In this document: positions 52,074 to 61,171 of the stretch, piece by piece
Layout: the number at the start of each line of letters is the position of its first letter
How positions within the stretch are numbered: the first letter of the stretch is position 1
Notes under the pieces: generated by a model
What the model was told of the DNA's origin: nothing
Seen by the model: the letters and a program-made list of their open reading frames with translations, nothing else
The model's database searches: none
Origin: Sandaracinobacteroides sp039808025
GTDB lineage: Bacteria; Pseudomonadota; Alphaproteobacteria; Sphingomonadales; Sphingomonadaceae
Direction of reading: 5' to 3'
DNA length: 64,000 nucleotides
Assembly (NCBI GenBank): GCA_039808025.1
Contig: JBDHSK010000002.1
Coordinates: forward strand, 62,001-126,000
Program-made: the position numbers and the translations under genes

Positions 52074-52091
52074 TTTACAGATATCTGACAA
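52074..52091 (-). promoter_or_regulatory. Candidate Pho box upstream of ppk1
   Basis: On the minus strand TTGTCAG-ATAT-CTGTAAA reads as two imperfect 7-base CTGTCAT-like repeats separated by four bases, the pattern bound by PhoB. It is 36 or 69 bases before the alternative ppk1 starts. Five of seven positions match in each half. Phosphate control of ppk1 is known in other bacteria; here it is inferred. Confidence 0.4.
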
Positions 52092-52203
52092 TGATCACCG
52101 GGAGAATGAACTTTTCACAATAATGGAGGATTGAAGTTTCCCGGTGCCAATGCTAACCGTTGCTAACCCTTTCTATTGTGGAAAGACAAACAGGGAGCAA
52201 TCC

Positions 52204-52782
52204 ATGAAATTTGCATATGCTGCGGCCATCGGGGCTGCGATTCTGACGGCTGGTTCAGCACAGGCGGCGATCGATGTCGTTCAGGCCCCCACCGGCTATT
52301 TCGTGCCCACCGATGCCCAGAAGTATGATTCGCCCTATTGGCGCGGAAATGGCGAGGACTGGGGCTGGACACACGGCGGCATCGCTGCCGGCTTTGCCAC
52401 GGCAGACTTGAACATCTCGGCGTTTGACGTTGATTTCGATCAGGGTGAGTTCGACCACATCTGGGCGCTCGACAGCGGCACCTGGGTGGATCTCGGGCCG
52501 CTTGCCGGTGCCAACGATCAATGGGCCTTCACCTCTTTCAGCCTTGGAAGCAACTTCTTCGACGATATCGTCACCGGCCTGCAGGTGCGCATCCAGATCG
52601 ACGTCAACAATGACGGCTGGCTGGTCACGCTCGCCAAGTCGACGCTGACCACCGATGGCGCCGGCCCCGGCAACCCCAACCCCGGTGTGCCGGAACCGGC
52701 CACCTGGGCAATGCTGATCGCCGGCTTCGGCATGGTGGGCGCCACCATGCGCCGCCGTCGCCGCCATGAAGTGCGCGCCTGA
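52204..52782 (+). CDS. Exported protein with PEPxxWA sorting signal
   Basis: Secreted protein of 192 residues. The signal peptide is MKFAYAAAIGAAILTAG to about residue 22 (SAQAA). The mature domain is acidic, with many Asp and Trp residues (WRGNGEDWGWTHGG, FDHIWALDSGTWVDLG), and unknown in function. The C-terminal anchor is VPEPATWAM, a hydrophobic segment and MRRRRRHE. GGGAGC precedes the ATG at 52204. It has its own strong terminator and stands alone between ppk1 and hdaA. Confidence 0.85.
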   Translation: MKFAYAAAIGAAILTAGSAQAAIDVVQAPTGYFVPTDAQKYDSPYWRGNGEDWGWTHGGIAAGFATADLNISAFDVDFDQGEFDHIWALDSGTWVDLGPLAGANDQWAFTSFSLGSNFFDDIVTGLQVRIQIDVNNDGWLVTLAKSTLTTDGAGPGNPNPGVPEPATWAMLIAGFGMVGATMRRRRRHEVRA

Positions 52783-52808
52783 TCACCTGATTGGCAGGCA
52801 ATGAACGG

Positions 52809-52838
52809 TGCCGCCGCCCCTCGGGGTGGCGGCATTTT
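52809..52838 (+). terminator. Rho-independent terminator
   Basis: A 12-bp GC stem with one wobble (52809-52820 with 52823-52834) is followed by TTTT at 52835-52838. It ends the transcript of the PEPxxWA protein gene at 52204-52782. Confidence 0.88.
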
Positions 52839-52852
52839 CATATTCAGGTGAT

Positions 52853-53470
52853 TCAATCCGCCCGGGGCTCGAGGTCCAGAAGCGCCACCCGGGCCAGCGC
52901 AACCGTCAGCGGCCGCTGCTCGGCAAGGGCGGCACGGTCCAGCACTTCTACGGCCCTCGCCACCATTTCAAAGCTGCGCTCGATGCGCGACAACACATAG
53001 CGCACGAAATCAGTGGCCGGTTCGATACCGCGATCGCGCCATTGCTTCAGAAACACTGCTTCCAGCAACGCATCATCCGGCGCCCGGATCAGCACGCGCG
53101 GGGTGGCCGCCAGCCTGCTGCGCAGGTCGGCCAGCGCCAGGTTCCAGTCACGCGGGTCTGATCGCGCCGTCAGCAGCAATGGCCGGCGTTCTTCCATGGC
53201 ACTGTTCCAGGCGTGAAAAACCGCCTCCTCATCAACAGCGCGGTCAGCGTCATCCCATAATCTCGCATTGGCACGTCGGGCAAAAATGGCTGCCAGGTGG
53301 CTTTTGCCGCTTCCCGTGGGGCCGATCAGCAAGGCGGCAGGAATCGGCCATGTCGACCAGCCGTCCAGAAACTGCACGGCATCATGGTTGGCCTGCGAAA
53401 CAAAAAAATCCTTCTGGCCCTGCGCTGCCCGCCAGCGCAGCGGCAGCACCATCTGTTCCGCTGCCACCAT
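52853..53470 (-). CDS. hdaA: HdaA/DnaA-related regulatory AAA+ protein
   Basis: Protein of 205 residues resembling the Hda/HdaA group, which together with the sliding clamp inactivates DnaA-ATP after initiation. Walker A is LIGPTGSGKSHLA (about 48-60). The N-terminal QMVLPLRW is close to a clamp-binding motif (QxxLPL), as in Hda. Helical C-terminal segments replace the DnaA DNA-binding domain. ATG at 53470 overlaps the stop of the upstream gene by one base (TGATG), so translation is coupled. Confidence 0.88.
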   Translation of the reverse strand: MVAAEQMVLPLRWRAAQGQKDFFVSQANHDAVQFLDGWSTWPIPAALLIGPTGSGKSHLAAIFARRANARLWDDADRAVDEEAVFHAWNSAMEERRPLLLTARSDPRDWNLALADLRSRLAATPRVLIRAPDDALLEAVFLKQWRDRGIEPATDFVRYVLSRIERSFEMVARAVEVLDRAALAEQRPLTVALARVALLDLEPRAD

Positions 53471-54759
53471 CAGGTTCCCGCCGCTGTCTCGCCCGGTGTA
53501 TCTTCCTGCTGCACGGGCACCTCTACGCCTTCGGCGACTGGCGCCGGCAATGGCGCTTCGCCAGCAGCACGCGGCCTGATGACGCCGCGATCCAGCCGCA
53601 GCCCGCGCTGGTCGAGATTGTAGCGCAACTGATCAAGCGGCACCGTCACCTGGATATCGAGCACGGATTCGCCGCCCAATGCCACCGATTTCAGAGAAAC
53701 GCCGGCAATGCCCGGTATGCTGGCAAGCGTGCGCTGCATCGTCTGCAGAGCGGCGTCATCGGCAGTCACCACGCGCACCTGCATGCCGCCGGCCCCTTCC
53801 CAGCCCCCCAGTTGCGGCCCGCTGTCCTCGATTTCGGCAAGCGGCTCTTCCGGAGTAAGAAGCGACGGGTCGGGCAGCAGGTTGCCGCTGCGCAAAGCCG
53901 CAATATACAGCTTGTCGGCTTCGCGAACGGCAGTATCCATCAGGCCATTCACATCGCCGCTGCGGTTGGCCAGTCGCACCCGTCCCACCTCGCGGCCCAT
54001 CGGCCCGAACCTGACGATCAGCAGCGCACTCAGAGGTCCGCCCTCATAGGTGCGGTCAAGAATCAGTTCGGGAATGACGACATCGGCCACCTGATAGCGG
54101 TCGATGATCGCTCGCCACAGAAACAGGTGGCGCCGCTGCGCCTGCCAGGCATTAAGCAAAATGGTATCGCCGGGGGTGGGCTGAATGCGCACATAATCGA
54201 TCGGCGTTTCGCCGGCACTCAACCGTCCCCAGGCAGCCAGCCACAAGCTGTCGGGCTCGTGCGCCTTGCGTGTCGCGGCGTCCTGCAGCACCGGAATCAC
54301 CAGAAAAGGCGGCGAAGACGACAGCGCCGCAAAGCGGCCCAGATAGGCCGAGGCTCGCACCCGGTCGAAGATGACTGCCAGCCGGGCAACATAGCGATGC
54401 GGCCCGATCTGTTCGCGCTCGATCTCGATTGCCGAAACAATATTGTCGAGGGCACCATCGGCAAGTCCCGGTGCCGTTGCCGCCGGTTGCCCCGACATCC
54501 GCGCCCACAGACCTTTCCAGCCCTGCCGCTGCGCTTCTCGCCAGCCGTTCATGCGGGCATCGGTCGGGTTCTTGCCGGCAACGTCGACATCGATTCCGCT
54601 GATGACCAGGCCGCCGCCGCCGCCGATGGCCGTAGGTGTGGAAGGGTCAGCGGACTTGGGTGGCGGCGAGGCGTCGGCCGCCCGCCTTTGCGCCATTGCC
54701 GGCTGGGCCGTGGCCAACATGGCAAGGCAGATCAGCAGGCTCTGGAAGCGATATGTCAT
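53470..54759 (-). CDS. Exported protein of unknown function with a C-terminal ferredoxin-like segment
   Basis: Exported protein of 429 residues; the signal peptide ends at about residue 23 (QPAMAQ). The central part resembles the DUF2066-like envelope proteins found beside hdaA in other sphingomonads, from memory of gene order only. Residues of about 325-395 (MQVRVVTADDAALQTMQRTL onward) have the beta-alpha-beta rhythm of heavy-metal-associated domains but no CxxC metal site. I chose ATG at 54759 because AAAGG lies eight bases upstream; ATG at 54765 is too close to it. Coupled to hdaA by a one-base overlap, and divergent from purM. Function unknown. Confidence 0.75.
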   Translation of the reverse strand: MTYRFQSLLICLAMLATAQPAMAQRRAADASPPPKSADPSTPTAIGGGGGLVISGIDVDVAGKNPTDARMNGWREAQRQGWKGLWARMSGQPAATAPGLADGALDNIVSAIEIEREQIGPHRYVARLAVIFDRVRASAYLGRFAALSSSPPFLVIPVLQDAATRKAHEPDSLWLAAWGRLSAGETPIDYVRIQPTPGDTILLNAWQAQRRHLFLWRAIIDRYQVADVVIPELILDRTYEGGPLSALLIVRFGPMGREVGRVRLANRSGDVNGLMDTAVREADKLYIAALRSGNLLPDPSLLTPEEPLAEIEDSGPQLGGWEGAGGMQVRVVTADDAALQTMQRTLASIPGIAGVSLKSVALGGESVLDIQVTVPLDQLRYNLDQRGLRLDRGVIRPRAAGEAPLPAPVAEGVEVPVQQEDTPGETAAGT

Positions 54760-54833
54760 TACCATGGCCTTTGGCGCATCCGTGCCGGGATTCCAAGTGG
54801 CGAGCCGCTTCGTCTTTGGCTACTGAGACGTTC

Positions 54834-55916
54834 ATGACCAAACCAGCCACCTATTCCGAAGCCGGGGTTTCCATCGCAGCGGGAAACCAGCTCGTCAACA
54901 TGATCGCCCCCCTGGTGCGCGCTACCCGCCGCAAGGGCGCCGATGCGGAAATCGGCGGCTTCGGCGGCATTTTCGACCCGAAAGCCGCCGGCTTTGTCGA
55001 CCCGCTGCTGGTGGCAGCCACCGATGGCGTCGGCACCAAGCTGCGCCTTGCGATCGACAGCGGCCGCCACGCGACCATCGGGCAGGACCTGGTCGCCATG
55101 TGCGTCAACGACCTGATCGTCCAGGGCGCCGAGCCGCTGTTTTTCCTGGATTATTTCGCCTGTGGCCAACTGGATACCTCGGTTGCCGCCGAAGTGGTTG
55201 CCGGAATTGCCCGCGCCTGCGCCGCCGCCGGCTGCGCCCTGATCGGTGGAGAAACGGCGGAAATGCCGGGAATGTACGGCAAGGGCGACTATGATCTGGC
55301 CGGGTTTGCCGTCGGCGCCGTCGAACGCGACCAGTTGCTGACTGGTGACAGGGTGGCAGCCGGTGACCAGCTGATCGGGATTGCCTCTTCGGGCGCGCAT
55401 TCCAACGGCTACTCGCTGCTGCGCAAGCTGGTGCAGGGGGCTGATCTCCTGGCCCCTGCCCCCTTCGATTCGGCCCGACCGCTGATCGATGCGCTGCTGG
55501 CGCCCACCCGTCTCTATGTGCAGCCCCTGCTTCCCGAACTGAAGGCCGGGCGCATCAATGCCCTCGCCCATATCACCGGGGGTGGCCTGCTTGAAAACAT
55601 CCCCCGTGTGCTTCCGGCCGGGCTGCGGGCCCGGATCGACGCCAGCCTCTGGGATCTGCCGCCGCTGTTCCAGTGGCTTCAGAAGCAGGGCCAGATGGAA
55701 GCAGCCGAACTGGCTCGCACCTTCAACTGCGGTGTGGGCATGGTGCTGGCGGTTTCTGCGGCCAATGCAGCCGAAGTGATCGCCAACCTGCAACAGGCGG
55801 GCGAATCGGCATTCGTGGTTGGCGCCATCCAGGCCGGTCAACGCGGCTGCGAGGTTCATGGCGCTGCCGGCGCATGGGGGCAGCAGGCAGCATGGGTCGC
55901 GGCCCATGACTCCTGA
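54834..55916 (+). CDS. purM: Phosphoribosylformylglycinamidine cyclo-ligase
   Basis: Fifth step of purine synthesis (AIR synthetase), 360 residues. Signatures: DPLLVAATDGVGTKLRLA, MCVNDLIVQGAEPLFFLDY, GGETAEMPGMY and SSGAHSNGYSLLRKL. ATG at 54834 gives the family length; the frame continues upstream through the divergent promoter region without similarity. It overlaps purN by 11 bases. Confidence 0.96.
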   Translation: MTKPATYSEAGVSIAAGNQLVNMIAPLVRATRRKGADAEIGGFGGIFDPKAAGFVDPLLVAATDGVGTKLRLAIDSGRHATIGQDLVAMCVNDLIVQGAEPLFFLDYFACGQLDTSVAAEVVAGIARACAAAGCALIGGETAEMPGMYGKGDYDLAGFAVGAVERDQLLTGDRVAAGDQLIGIASSGAHSNGYSLLRKLVQGADLLAPAPFDSARPLIDALLAPTRLYVQPLLPELKAGRINALAHITGGGLLENIPRVLPAGLRARIDASLWDLPPLFQWLQKQGQMEAAELARTFNCGVGMVLAVSAANAAEVIANLQQAGESAFVVGAIQAGQRGCEVHGAAGAWGQQAAWVAAHDS

Positions 55917-56517
55917 GCAGCCCTGCCGGCGCGTCCGTCTAGGGGTGCTGATTTCAGGGCGCGGCTCGAACATGGAGGCACTGGCCAAAGCCGCGGCCCG
56001 ACCCGACTATCCAGCGGAAATCGTGCTGGTGCTGTCCAACAAGGCCGATGCCGCCGGTCTGGTCATTGCGTCCGACATGGGGATTCCCACCCTTGCCCTG
56101 CCCCACCGCGCCTATGCCAGCCGCAGCGATTTCGACACGGCACTCGACACTGCCCTCAGGCAACATGGGGTGGAACTGATCGTTCTCGCCGGCTTCATGC
56201 GCATTCTCACACCGGCCTTCGTGCAAAGCTGGCCAGGCCGGATCATCAATATCCATCCCTCGCTGCTGCCGCTCTATCCGGGGCTCGATACCCATGCCAG
56301 GGCCTTGGCAGCCGGTGATTCCGAGGCGGGATGCACCGTACATCTGGTAACCGAAGCCCTCGATGACGGGCCGGCACTGGCCCAGGCGCGCGTTCCGGTG
56401 CTGGCCGGCGACACCCCGGAAACGCTGGCAGCCCGGGTGCTGGCCGAGGAACATCGCATCTACCCCGAAGCCATCGCCCGGCTGGCACGCTCTATCGCCG
56501 CAGAAGTGACCGGCTGA
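55906..56517 (+). CDS. purN: Phosphoribosylglycinamide formyltransferase
   Basis: Transfers formyl from 10-formyl-THF to GAR, 203 residues. Seen: LGVLISGRGSNMEAL, LAGFMRILTPAFVQSW, NIHPSLLPLYPGLDTHARAL with the catalytic Asn-His, and GCTVHLVTEALDDGP with the Asp. The start at 55906 lies inside the 3' end of purM, so translation is probably coupled. It uses one-carbon units that the gcv operon can supply. Confidence 0.96.
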   Translation: MTPEQPCRRVRLGVLISGRGSNMEALAKAAARPDYPAEIVLVLSNKADAAGLVIASDMGIPTLALPHRAYASRSDFDTALDTALRQHGVELIVLAGFMRILTPAFVQSWPGRIINIHPSLLPLYPGLDTHARALAAGDSEAGCTVHLVTEALDDGPALAQARVPVLAGDTPETLAARVLAEEHRIYPEAIARLARSIAAEVTG

Positions 56518-56531
56518 AGGCACATCGGCTG

Positions 56532-56882
56532 CTAGAGCAGCAGGGCAGCTACCTCGCGATCTTCCTGCACCAGCAGATTGAAGGTGCGGGCGGCAGCAGC
56601 GCTGTCCATCGCCTCGATATGGATGCCGCGCGACCGGGCAAGCGTCACCAGTGCCGGCGGTGGCCGCAACAGGCGGGCACCGGTGCCCAGCAGCAACAGG
56701 GTTGTGTCCTCCGGCAGGTGCCCGGCCCCTACCGCATCCAGAGTCAGGCCCCTGAAGCTCTGCACACTGGTGCGGGTGATGCGCATAGCCGGCAGATACA
56801 GATGCCCTTCCACCACCCAGCCACCCGCATGCTTATAGCCCTCGATCAGTGATGGGCGCGGCCGGAAGGTGATTCCCGTCAT
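56532..56882 (-). CDS. Mth938-like domain protein
   Basis: Small cytoplasmic protein of 116 residues of the DUF498/Mth938 fold, function unknown. Typical features are IEGYKHAGGWVVEG and LLLLGTGARLLRPP followed by RSRGIHIEAMDSAAAARTFN. ATG at 56882 overlaps the secF stop (TGATG); a GTG just before it is an alternative. The gene commonly follows secDF in alphaproteobacteria and is probably cotranscribed here. Confidence 0.88.
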   Translation of the reverse strand: MTGITFRPRPSLIEGYKHAGGWVVEGHLYLPAMRITRTSVQSFRGLTLDAVGAGHLPEDTTLLLLGTGARLLRPPPALVTLARSRGIHIEAMDSAAAARTFNLLVQEDREVAALLL

Positions 56883-57838
56883 CACACCTGTCCGTGCGGG
56901 TTCGCCCTGGATTTCACCGTTTCAGTGCCGACAAAAGTGTGCGGACCAACCTTGAACCAGATCAGCATGGGCGCCCCCCAGAAAATCGACGAGTAGGTGC
57001 CGACGAAAATGCCAAACAGCATAGCTACCGAAAACCCGAACAGCACCGGCCCACCGAACAGCACCAAAATACCAAGGGCAATGATCATGGTAAGTGAGGT
57101 GACGATGGTGCGAGGCAGGGTTTCGTTGATAGACAAATCGATAAGCTCTTCGATGTTCATCTTGCGGTATTTACGCAGATTTTCCCGAATGCGATCGTAA
57201 ACGACAATGGTATCATTCAACGAATAGCCGATAATGGTGAGTATCGCCGCCACCGTATTCAGATCGAACTCCATCTGGGTTATCGCGAACAGGCCAAGGG
57301 TCAGCGCCACGTCGTGCGCAAGCGCCACCAGGCCACCAACGCCAAACTGCCATTCGAAGCGGAACCACACATAGATGGCGATCGCCACCATCGCCACCAG
57401 CATGGCAATGGCGCCATCGCGTTCCAGCTCACCCGACACCTTGCCAGACACGGTTTCCACCCGCCTGAACTCGGCATCGGGGTTGCTGGCCTTGATCACC
57501 TGCTGCACATGCTGAACGACCTTCTGCACGGCCGCGTCATCTCCGGGTGGCAGCGGCAGGCGGATGGAGACGGTGCGCGGGTCGCCAAAGCTCTGCAGCG
57601 AGGCTTCGCCGGCACCGGCCTTGTTGACCACTGAACGCAGATCGTCGAGCTTGGCCGCCTGCTCGAAGCGCACTTCCATGGTGAGGCCGCCAACGAAATC
57701 AACGCCGTAATTCAGGCCGCGAATGGCGACCAGCGCGATGCTGGCAAGCACCAGCACCACCGAAACCAGCGTTGTCACATGGCTCCAGCGGACGAACGGG
57801 AAGTTCGTATGGTCGGGAACGAGTTTCATCAACCGCAT
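56882..57838 (-). CDS. secF: Protein-export membrane protein SecF
   Basis: Inner-membrane subunit of SecDF, which uses the proton gradient to help pull proteins out of the SecYEG channel; 318 residues with six helices. Seen: LNYGVDFVGGLTMEVRFE in the first periplasmic loop region, GYSLNDTIVVYDRIRENL and an LFGGPVLFGFSVAMLFGIFVG-type last helices region. AGGG lies eight bases before the ATG. Follows secD by 10 bases. Confidence 0.95.
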   Translation of the reverse strand: MRLMKLVPDHTNFPFVRWSHVTTLVSVVLVLASIALVAIRGLNYGVDFVGGLTMEVRFEQAAKLDDLRSVVNKAGAGEASLQSFGDPRTVSIRLPLPPGDDAAVQKVVQHVQQVIKASNPDAEFRRVETVSGKVSGELERDGAIAMLVAMVAIAIYVWFRFEWQFGVGGLVALAHDVALTLGLFAITQMEFDLNTVAAILTIIGYSLNDTIVVYDRIRENLRKYRKMNIEELIDLSINETLPRTIVTSLTMIIALGILVLFGGPVLFGFSVAMLFGIFVGTYSSIFWGAPMLIWFKVGPHTFVGTETVKSRANPHGQV

Positions 57839-57848
57839 CAGAACTACC

Positions 57849-59438
57849 CTACAGAACCAGCGTTTGCGGGCGGGTGCGGCGCACCCACAGCGCCACCATC
57901 AGGCGAGTGACCGTCACGGCAGTATACACCGAAGTGATGACGCCGATGGTCAGAACGATGGCGAACCCCTTGATCGGCCCCGAACCCAGCCAGAACATCA
58001 CCAGTGCCGCAATGACGTTGGTGAGGTTGGCGTCAAAAATGGTGCGCGAGGCTTCAGTATAGCCAAGATCAATGGCCTGAGACACGCTGCGCCCTCGTCG
58101 CAATTCCTCGCGGATGCGCTCGTTGATCAGCACGTTGGCATCAACCGCAGCGCCTATCGTAAGCACGAAGCCGGCGATCCCGGGCAGGGTCAGAGTTGCG
58201 CCGATCGCCGACATGGCGCCAATGATGAGAATGGCGTTCAGGACCAGCGCCACCACCGAATAAATGCCGAACTGACCGTAGGTCAGCACCATGAACACCG
58301 CGACTGCGGCTGTCGCCAACGCCGACGCAATGGCGCCAGCGCGGATCGAATCGGCCCCCAGATCAGGGCCGACCGTGCGTTCCTCGATGACGGTGAGTGC
58401 CACCGGAAGCTTGCCCGAACGCAGCAGTACGGCCAGCTCGTTGGCAGACTGCGTGGTGAAATTGCCCTGGATGATCCCCGAGCCGCCCAGAATTGGCGAA
58501 TTGATACGGGGGGCCGAGATCACCTTGCCATCAAGAATGATGGCAAACGGCCGGCCGACATTTTCCTGTGTCGCCTTGGCGAACCGCCGCCCGCCAACCG
58601 AATCGAAGCGGAACGACACAACCGGAATGCCCTGCTCGTAAGCGGGTTGCGCATCGATCAGCTGATCGCCCGAGATGATGGCGCGACGCTCGACCACGAC
58701 AAAGCCGCCACCTTCGGCATTGGGAAGCACCTGGCTTCCCGGAGGAGCGCGCCCCTGTGCCGCCAGCGCCGGGTCGGCATTCATGTCGACGAGCTTGAAC
58801 TCAAGCTTGGCGGTCTTGCCCAGCAGCGCCTTCAGGGCCGCAGGGTCATCGAGGCCCGGAACCTGCACGACGATGCGGTTCGCTCCCTGGCGGACGATCG
58901 TCGGCTCGCGGGTGCCCATTTCGTCGATCCGGCGGCGGATGACTTCAACAGCCTGCCCCATCGCCTGATCGGTTTCTGCGGCGATCCCGGCATCGGTCGG
59001 CCGCACAGAGATGCGCGCACCCTCGGCGCTGACATCGAGATCGGATGATCCGGTAACCCCGACCGGGCGAGACGCCCGGCGCATTTCTGCCACGGCCCGC
59101 GATGCATCCGCGGGATTGCGCACGGTAAAGCTGACGGCTCCGTCACGGATCGACACATCCATCACCCCGATGGCGCCGCCCTCGGCCTGCCGCAGTTCCG
59201 AACGAACGATCTCTTCCAGAGTCTCCAGCCGCGAACGGCGGATATCATCGGCACTGGCTTCCAGCAGAATATGGCTGCCACCTCGCAGGTCGAGCCCCAG
59301 GTTCAGCTGTCTGGCCGGAACCCACGACGGCAGGCTTGCCAGCTGCTTTTCCGAAAACAGGTTGGGGAGCGCGAACAGGATGCCCGCCGCCACGACGAGC
59401 ACCACGCTCCAGATTTTCCAGGTGGGGAACTCGTGCAC
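57849..59438 (-). CDS. secD: Protein-export membrane protein SecD
   Basis: Larger subunit of SecDF, 529 residues. Features: NLGLDLRGGSHILLEA near the N-terminus, the large periplasmic domain, then LPGIAGFVLTIGAAVDANVL with NERIREELRRG. It starts with GTG at 59438, six bases after the yajC stop; no ATG fits. The order yajC-secD-secF is the standard one. Confidence 0.95.
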   Translation of the reverse strand: MHEFPTWKIWSVVLVVAAGILFALPNLFSEKQLASLPSWVPARQLNLGLDLRGGSHILLEASADDIRRSRLETLEEIVRSELRQAEGGAIGVMDVSIRDGAVSFTVRNPADASRAVAEMRRASRPVGVTGSSDLDVSAEGARISVRPTDAGIAAETDQAMGQAVEVIRRRIDEMGTREPTIVRQGANRIVVQVPGLDDPAALKALLGKTAKLEFKLVDMNADPALAAQGRAPPGSQVLPNAEGGGFVVVERRAIISGDQLIDAQPAYEQGIPVVSFRFDSVGGRRFAKATQENVGRPFAIILDGKVISAPRINSPILGGSGIIQGNFTTQSANELAVLLRSGKLPVALTVIEERTVGPDLGADSIRAGAIASALATAAVAVFMVLTYGQFGIYSVVALVLNAILIIGAMSAIGATLTLPGIAGFVLTIGAAVDANVLINERIREELRRGRSVSQAIDLGYTEASRTIFDANLTNVIAALVMFWLGSGPIKGFAIVLTIGVITSVYTAVTVTRLMVALWVRRTRPQTLVL

Positions 59439-59444
59439 GGGAAA

Positions 59445-59795
59445 TCAGGCCTTGGTATCGTTGGCGGGGGTGGCAGAGCCCCGCACAGTCACCGACGACA
59501 AGGTGCTTTTCACTACTTTCACCTTCACCGATGGTGCCAGCTCCACCTCCACGGTGTCGCCATCGACTTTCGCAACCCGGCCGAGCAACCCTCCGCCGGT
59601 CACCACATCATCGCCCCGCTTTACCGCGTCGACCATGGCACGATGCTGCTTGGCACGTTGCTGTTGCGGGCGGATGATCAGGAACCAGAAGATGACGAAC
59701 AGGAACAGCAGTGGTGCCATCTGCACCAGAAAGACGCTGATTCCACCGGCACTTGCCGGTGCTGCCGCCTGAGCGAAAGCCGGTGTCGAAAACAT
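59445..59795 (-). CDS. yajC: Preprotein translocase accessory subunit YajC
   Basis: Small single-span membrane protein associated with SecDF, 116 residues. The helix is FLVQMAPLLFLFVIFWFLII, followed at once by the family motif RPQQQRAKQHRAM and by DDVVTGGGLLGRVAKV. The start at 59795 fits the family; the frame extends upstream by 21 codons that look non-coding. First gene of the sec set, 155 bases from metK. Confidence 0.94.
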   Translation of the reverse strand: MFSTPAFAQAAAPASAGGISVFLVQMAPLLFLFVIFWFLIIRPQQQRAKQHRAMVDAVKRGDDVVTGGGLLGRVAKVDGDTVEVELAPSVKVKVVKSTLSSVTVRGSATPANDTKA

Positions 59796-59950
59796 CAGAT
59801 ACCATCCCCGAAAACTGGAAAGCCAAAAAAGAATGCCGCCGCTTACACGCCACAGCACGGATTATCAAATAGGGAAGCAGGGCAGCGACCGCCAGCCCCG
59901 TCGCCAGCCAGACGCGAGATACCCACGGCCCCAACCGCAGACCAGAGGTG

Positions 59951-61171
59951 CTAGATCGCCTTCAGGGCATCGACCAGATCGGTCTTTTCCCAGCTGAAGC
60001 CACCATCGGCCTGGGTGGTCCGTCCGAAATGCCCATAGGCGGCCGTACGCTCGAAGATCGGGCGGTTCAGCCCCAGATGGGTGCGAATCCCCTTGGGAGT
60101 GAGGCGAACCAGCTGCGGCAGCACGGCTTCTATCTTGGCGGCGTCGGTCGTGCCGGTGCCGTGGGTATCGACATACAGCGACAGGGGCTCGGCAATACCG
60201 ATGGCGTAGGAAAGCTGGATGGTGCAGCGCCGCGCCAGCCCGGCTGCCACCACATTCTTGGCCAGATATCGCGCGACATAGGCGGCAGAGCGGTCGACCT
60301 TGGTCGGGTCCTTGCCGGAAAAAGCGCCGCCGCCATGTGGTGCCGCACCCCCATAGGTATCAACGATGATCTTGCGGCCGGTGAGGCCGGCATCGCCATC
60401 GGGGCCACCAATCTCGAACAGGCCGGTGGGGTTCACATAGATCTGCGACTGATCGGCAGGCATCCAGCCTTTGGGAAGCACGTCGGTCAGCACCGTCATG
60501 ACATAATCGCGCAGGATCTTCTGGCCCTGGTCACTCGACAGCGCGGCGCCATGCTGGGTCGAGACGACGAGCGCCGTCGCCCCCACCGGCACGCCATTTT
60601 CATACTGCAGGGTCACCTGGCTCTTGGCATCGGGTTCGAGAAAATCGACCACCCGCGAATGACGGTCGGATGCCAGCCGCTCAAGAATGCGGTGGGAATA
60701 AAACAGCGTTGCCGGCATGAGCTCGGGCGTCTCGTCGCAGGCATAGCCGAACATGATGCCTTGATCACCGGCGCCTTCGTCCTTGTTGCCACTCTCGTCG
60801 ACACCCTGGGCAATATGGTCGGATTGGCCGTGCAGGTGATTCTCGAACACGGCCGTCTGCCAGTGAAAGCCACGCTGTTCATAGCCGATGCGGCGGACAA
60901 CGCCGCGAACCGCCTGCTCGATCTCGTCGCGCACGCCCGGGGCCCAGCCCTTGGTATAATGGTGCTCGACAGGGTCATAAACGCCCTTGCAGCGCACTTC
61001 TCCGGCAAGAAAAATGCGCTGGGTGGTCACCATCGCTTCGCAGGCCACCCGCGCATACGGGTCGCGCCCCAGCATGAAATCGACAACCGTATCCGAAATC
61101 TGGTCCGCTACCTTGTCAGGGTGGCCTTCCGAAACCGATTCCGAAGTAAACAGGTAGCTCTGCCGCGCCAT
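59951..61171 (-). CDS. metK: S-adenosylmethionine synthetase
   Basis: Makes S-adenosylmethionine from methionine and ATP, 406 residues. Seen: SVSEGHPDKVADQISD at the N-terminus, GDQGIMFGYACDETPE, and GGGAFSGKDPTKVDRSAAY. The ATG at 61171 follows GGAG by six bases; the longer frame adds 18 residues unlike the family. That ribosome binding site can pair with upstream sequence in a pseudoknot (61171-61208). It is downstream of lnt by 71 bases on the same strand and supplies SAM for methyltransferases such as the one in the gcv operon. Confidence 0.96.
   Translation of the reverse strand: MARQSYLFTSESVSEGHPDKVADQISDTVVDFMLGRDPYARVACEAMVTTQRIFLAGEVRCKGVYDPVEHHYTKGWAPGVRDEIEQAVRGVVRRIGYEQRGFHWQTAVFENHLHGQSDHIAQGVDESGNKDEGAGDQGIMFGYACDETPELMPATLFYSHRILERLASDRHSRVVDFLEPDAKSQVTLQYENGVPVGATALVVSTQHGAALSSDQGQKILRDYVMTVLTDVLPKGWMPADQSQIYVNPTGLFEIGGPDGDAGLTGRKIIVDTYGGAAPHGGGAFSGKDPTKVDRSAAYVARYLAKNVVAAGLARRCTIQLSYAIGIAEPLSLYVDTHGTGTTDAAKIEAVLPQLVRLTPKGIRTHLGLNRPIFERTAAYGHFGRTTQADGGFSWEKTDLVDALKAI

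Noticed and set aside
59608..59934. Minus-strand frame with a hydrophobic start overlapping yajC
   Set aside because: Its second half is yajC in another frame and turns into low-quality sequence; yajC is certain, so this is a shadow.
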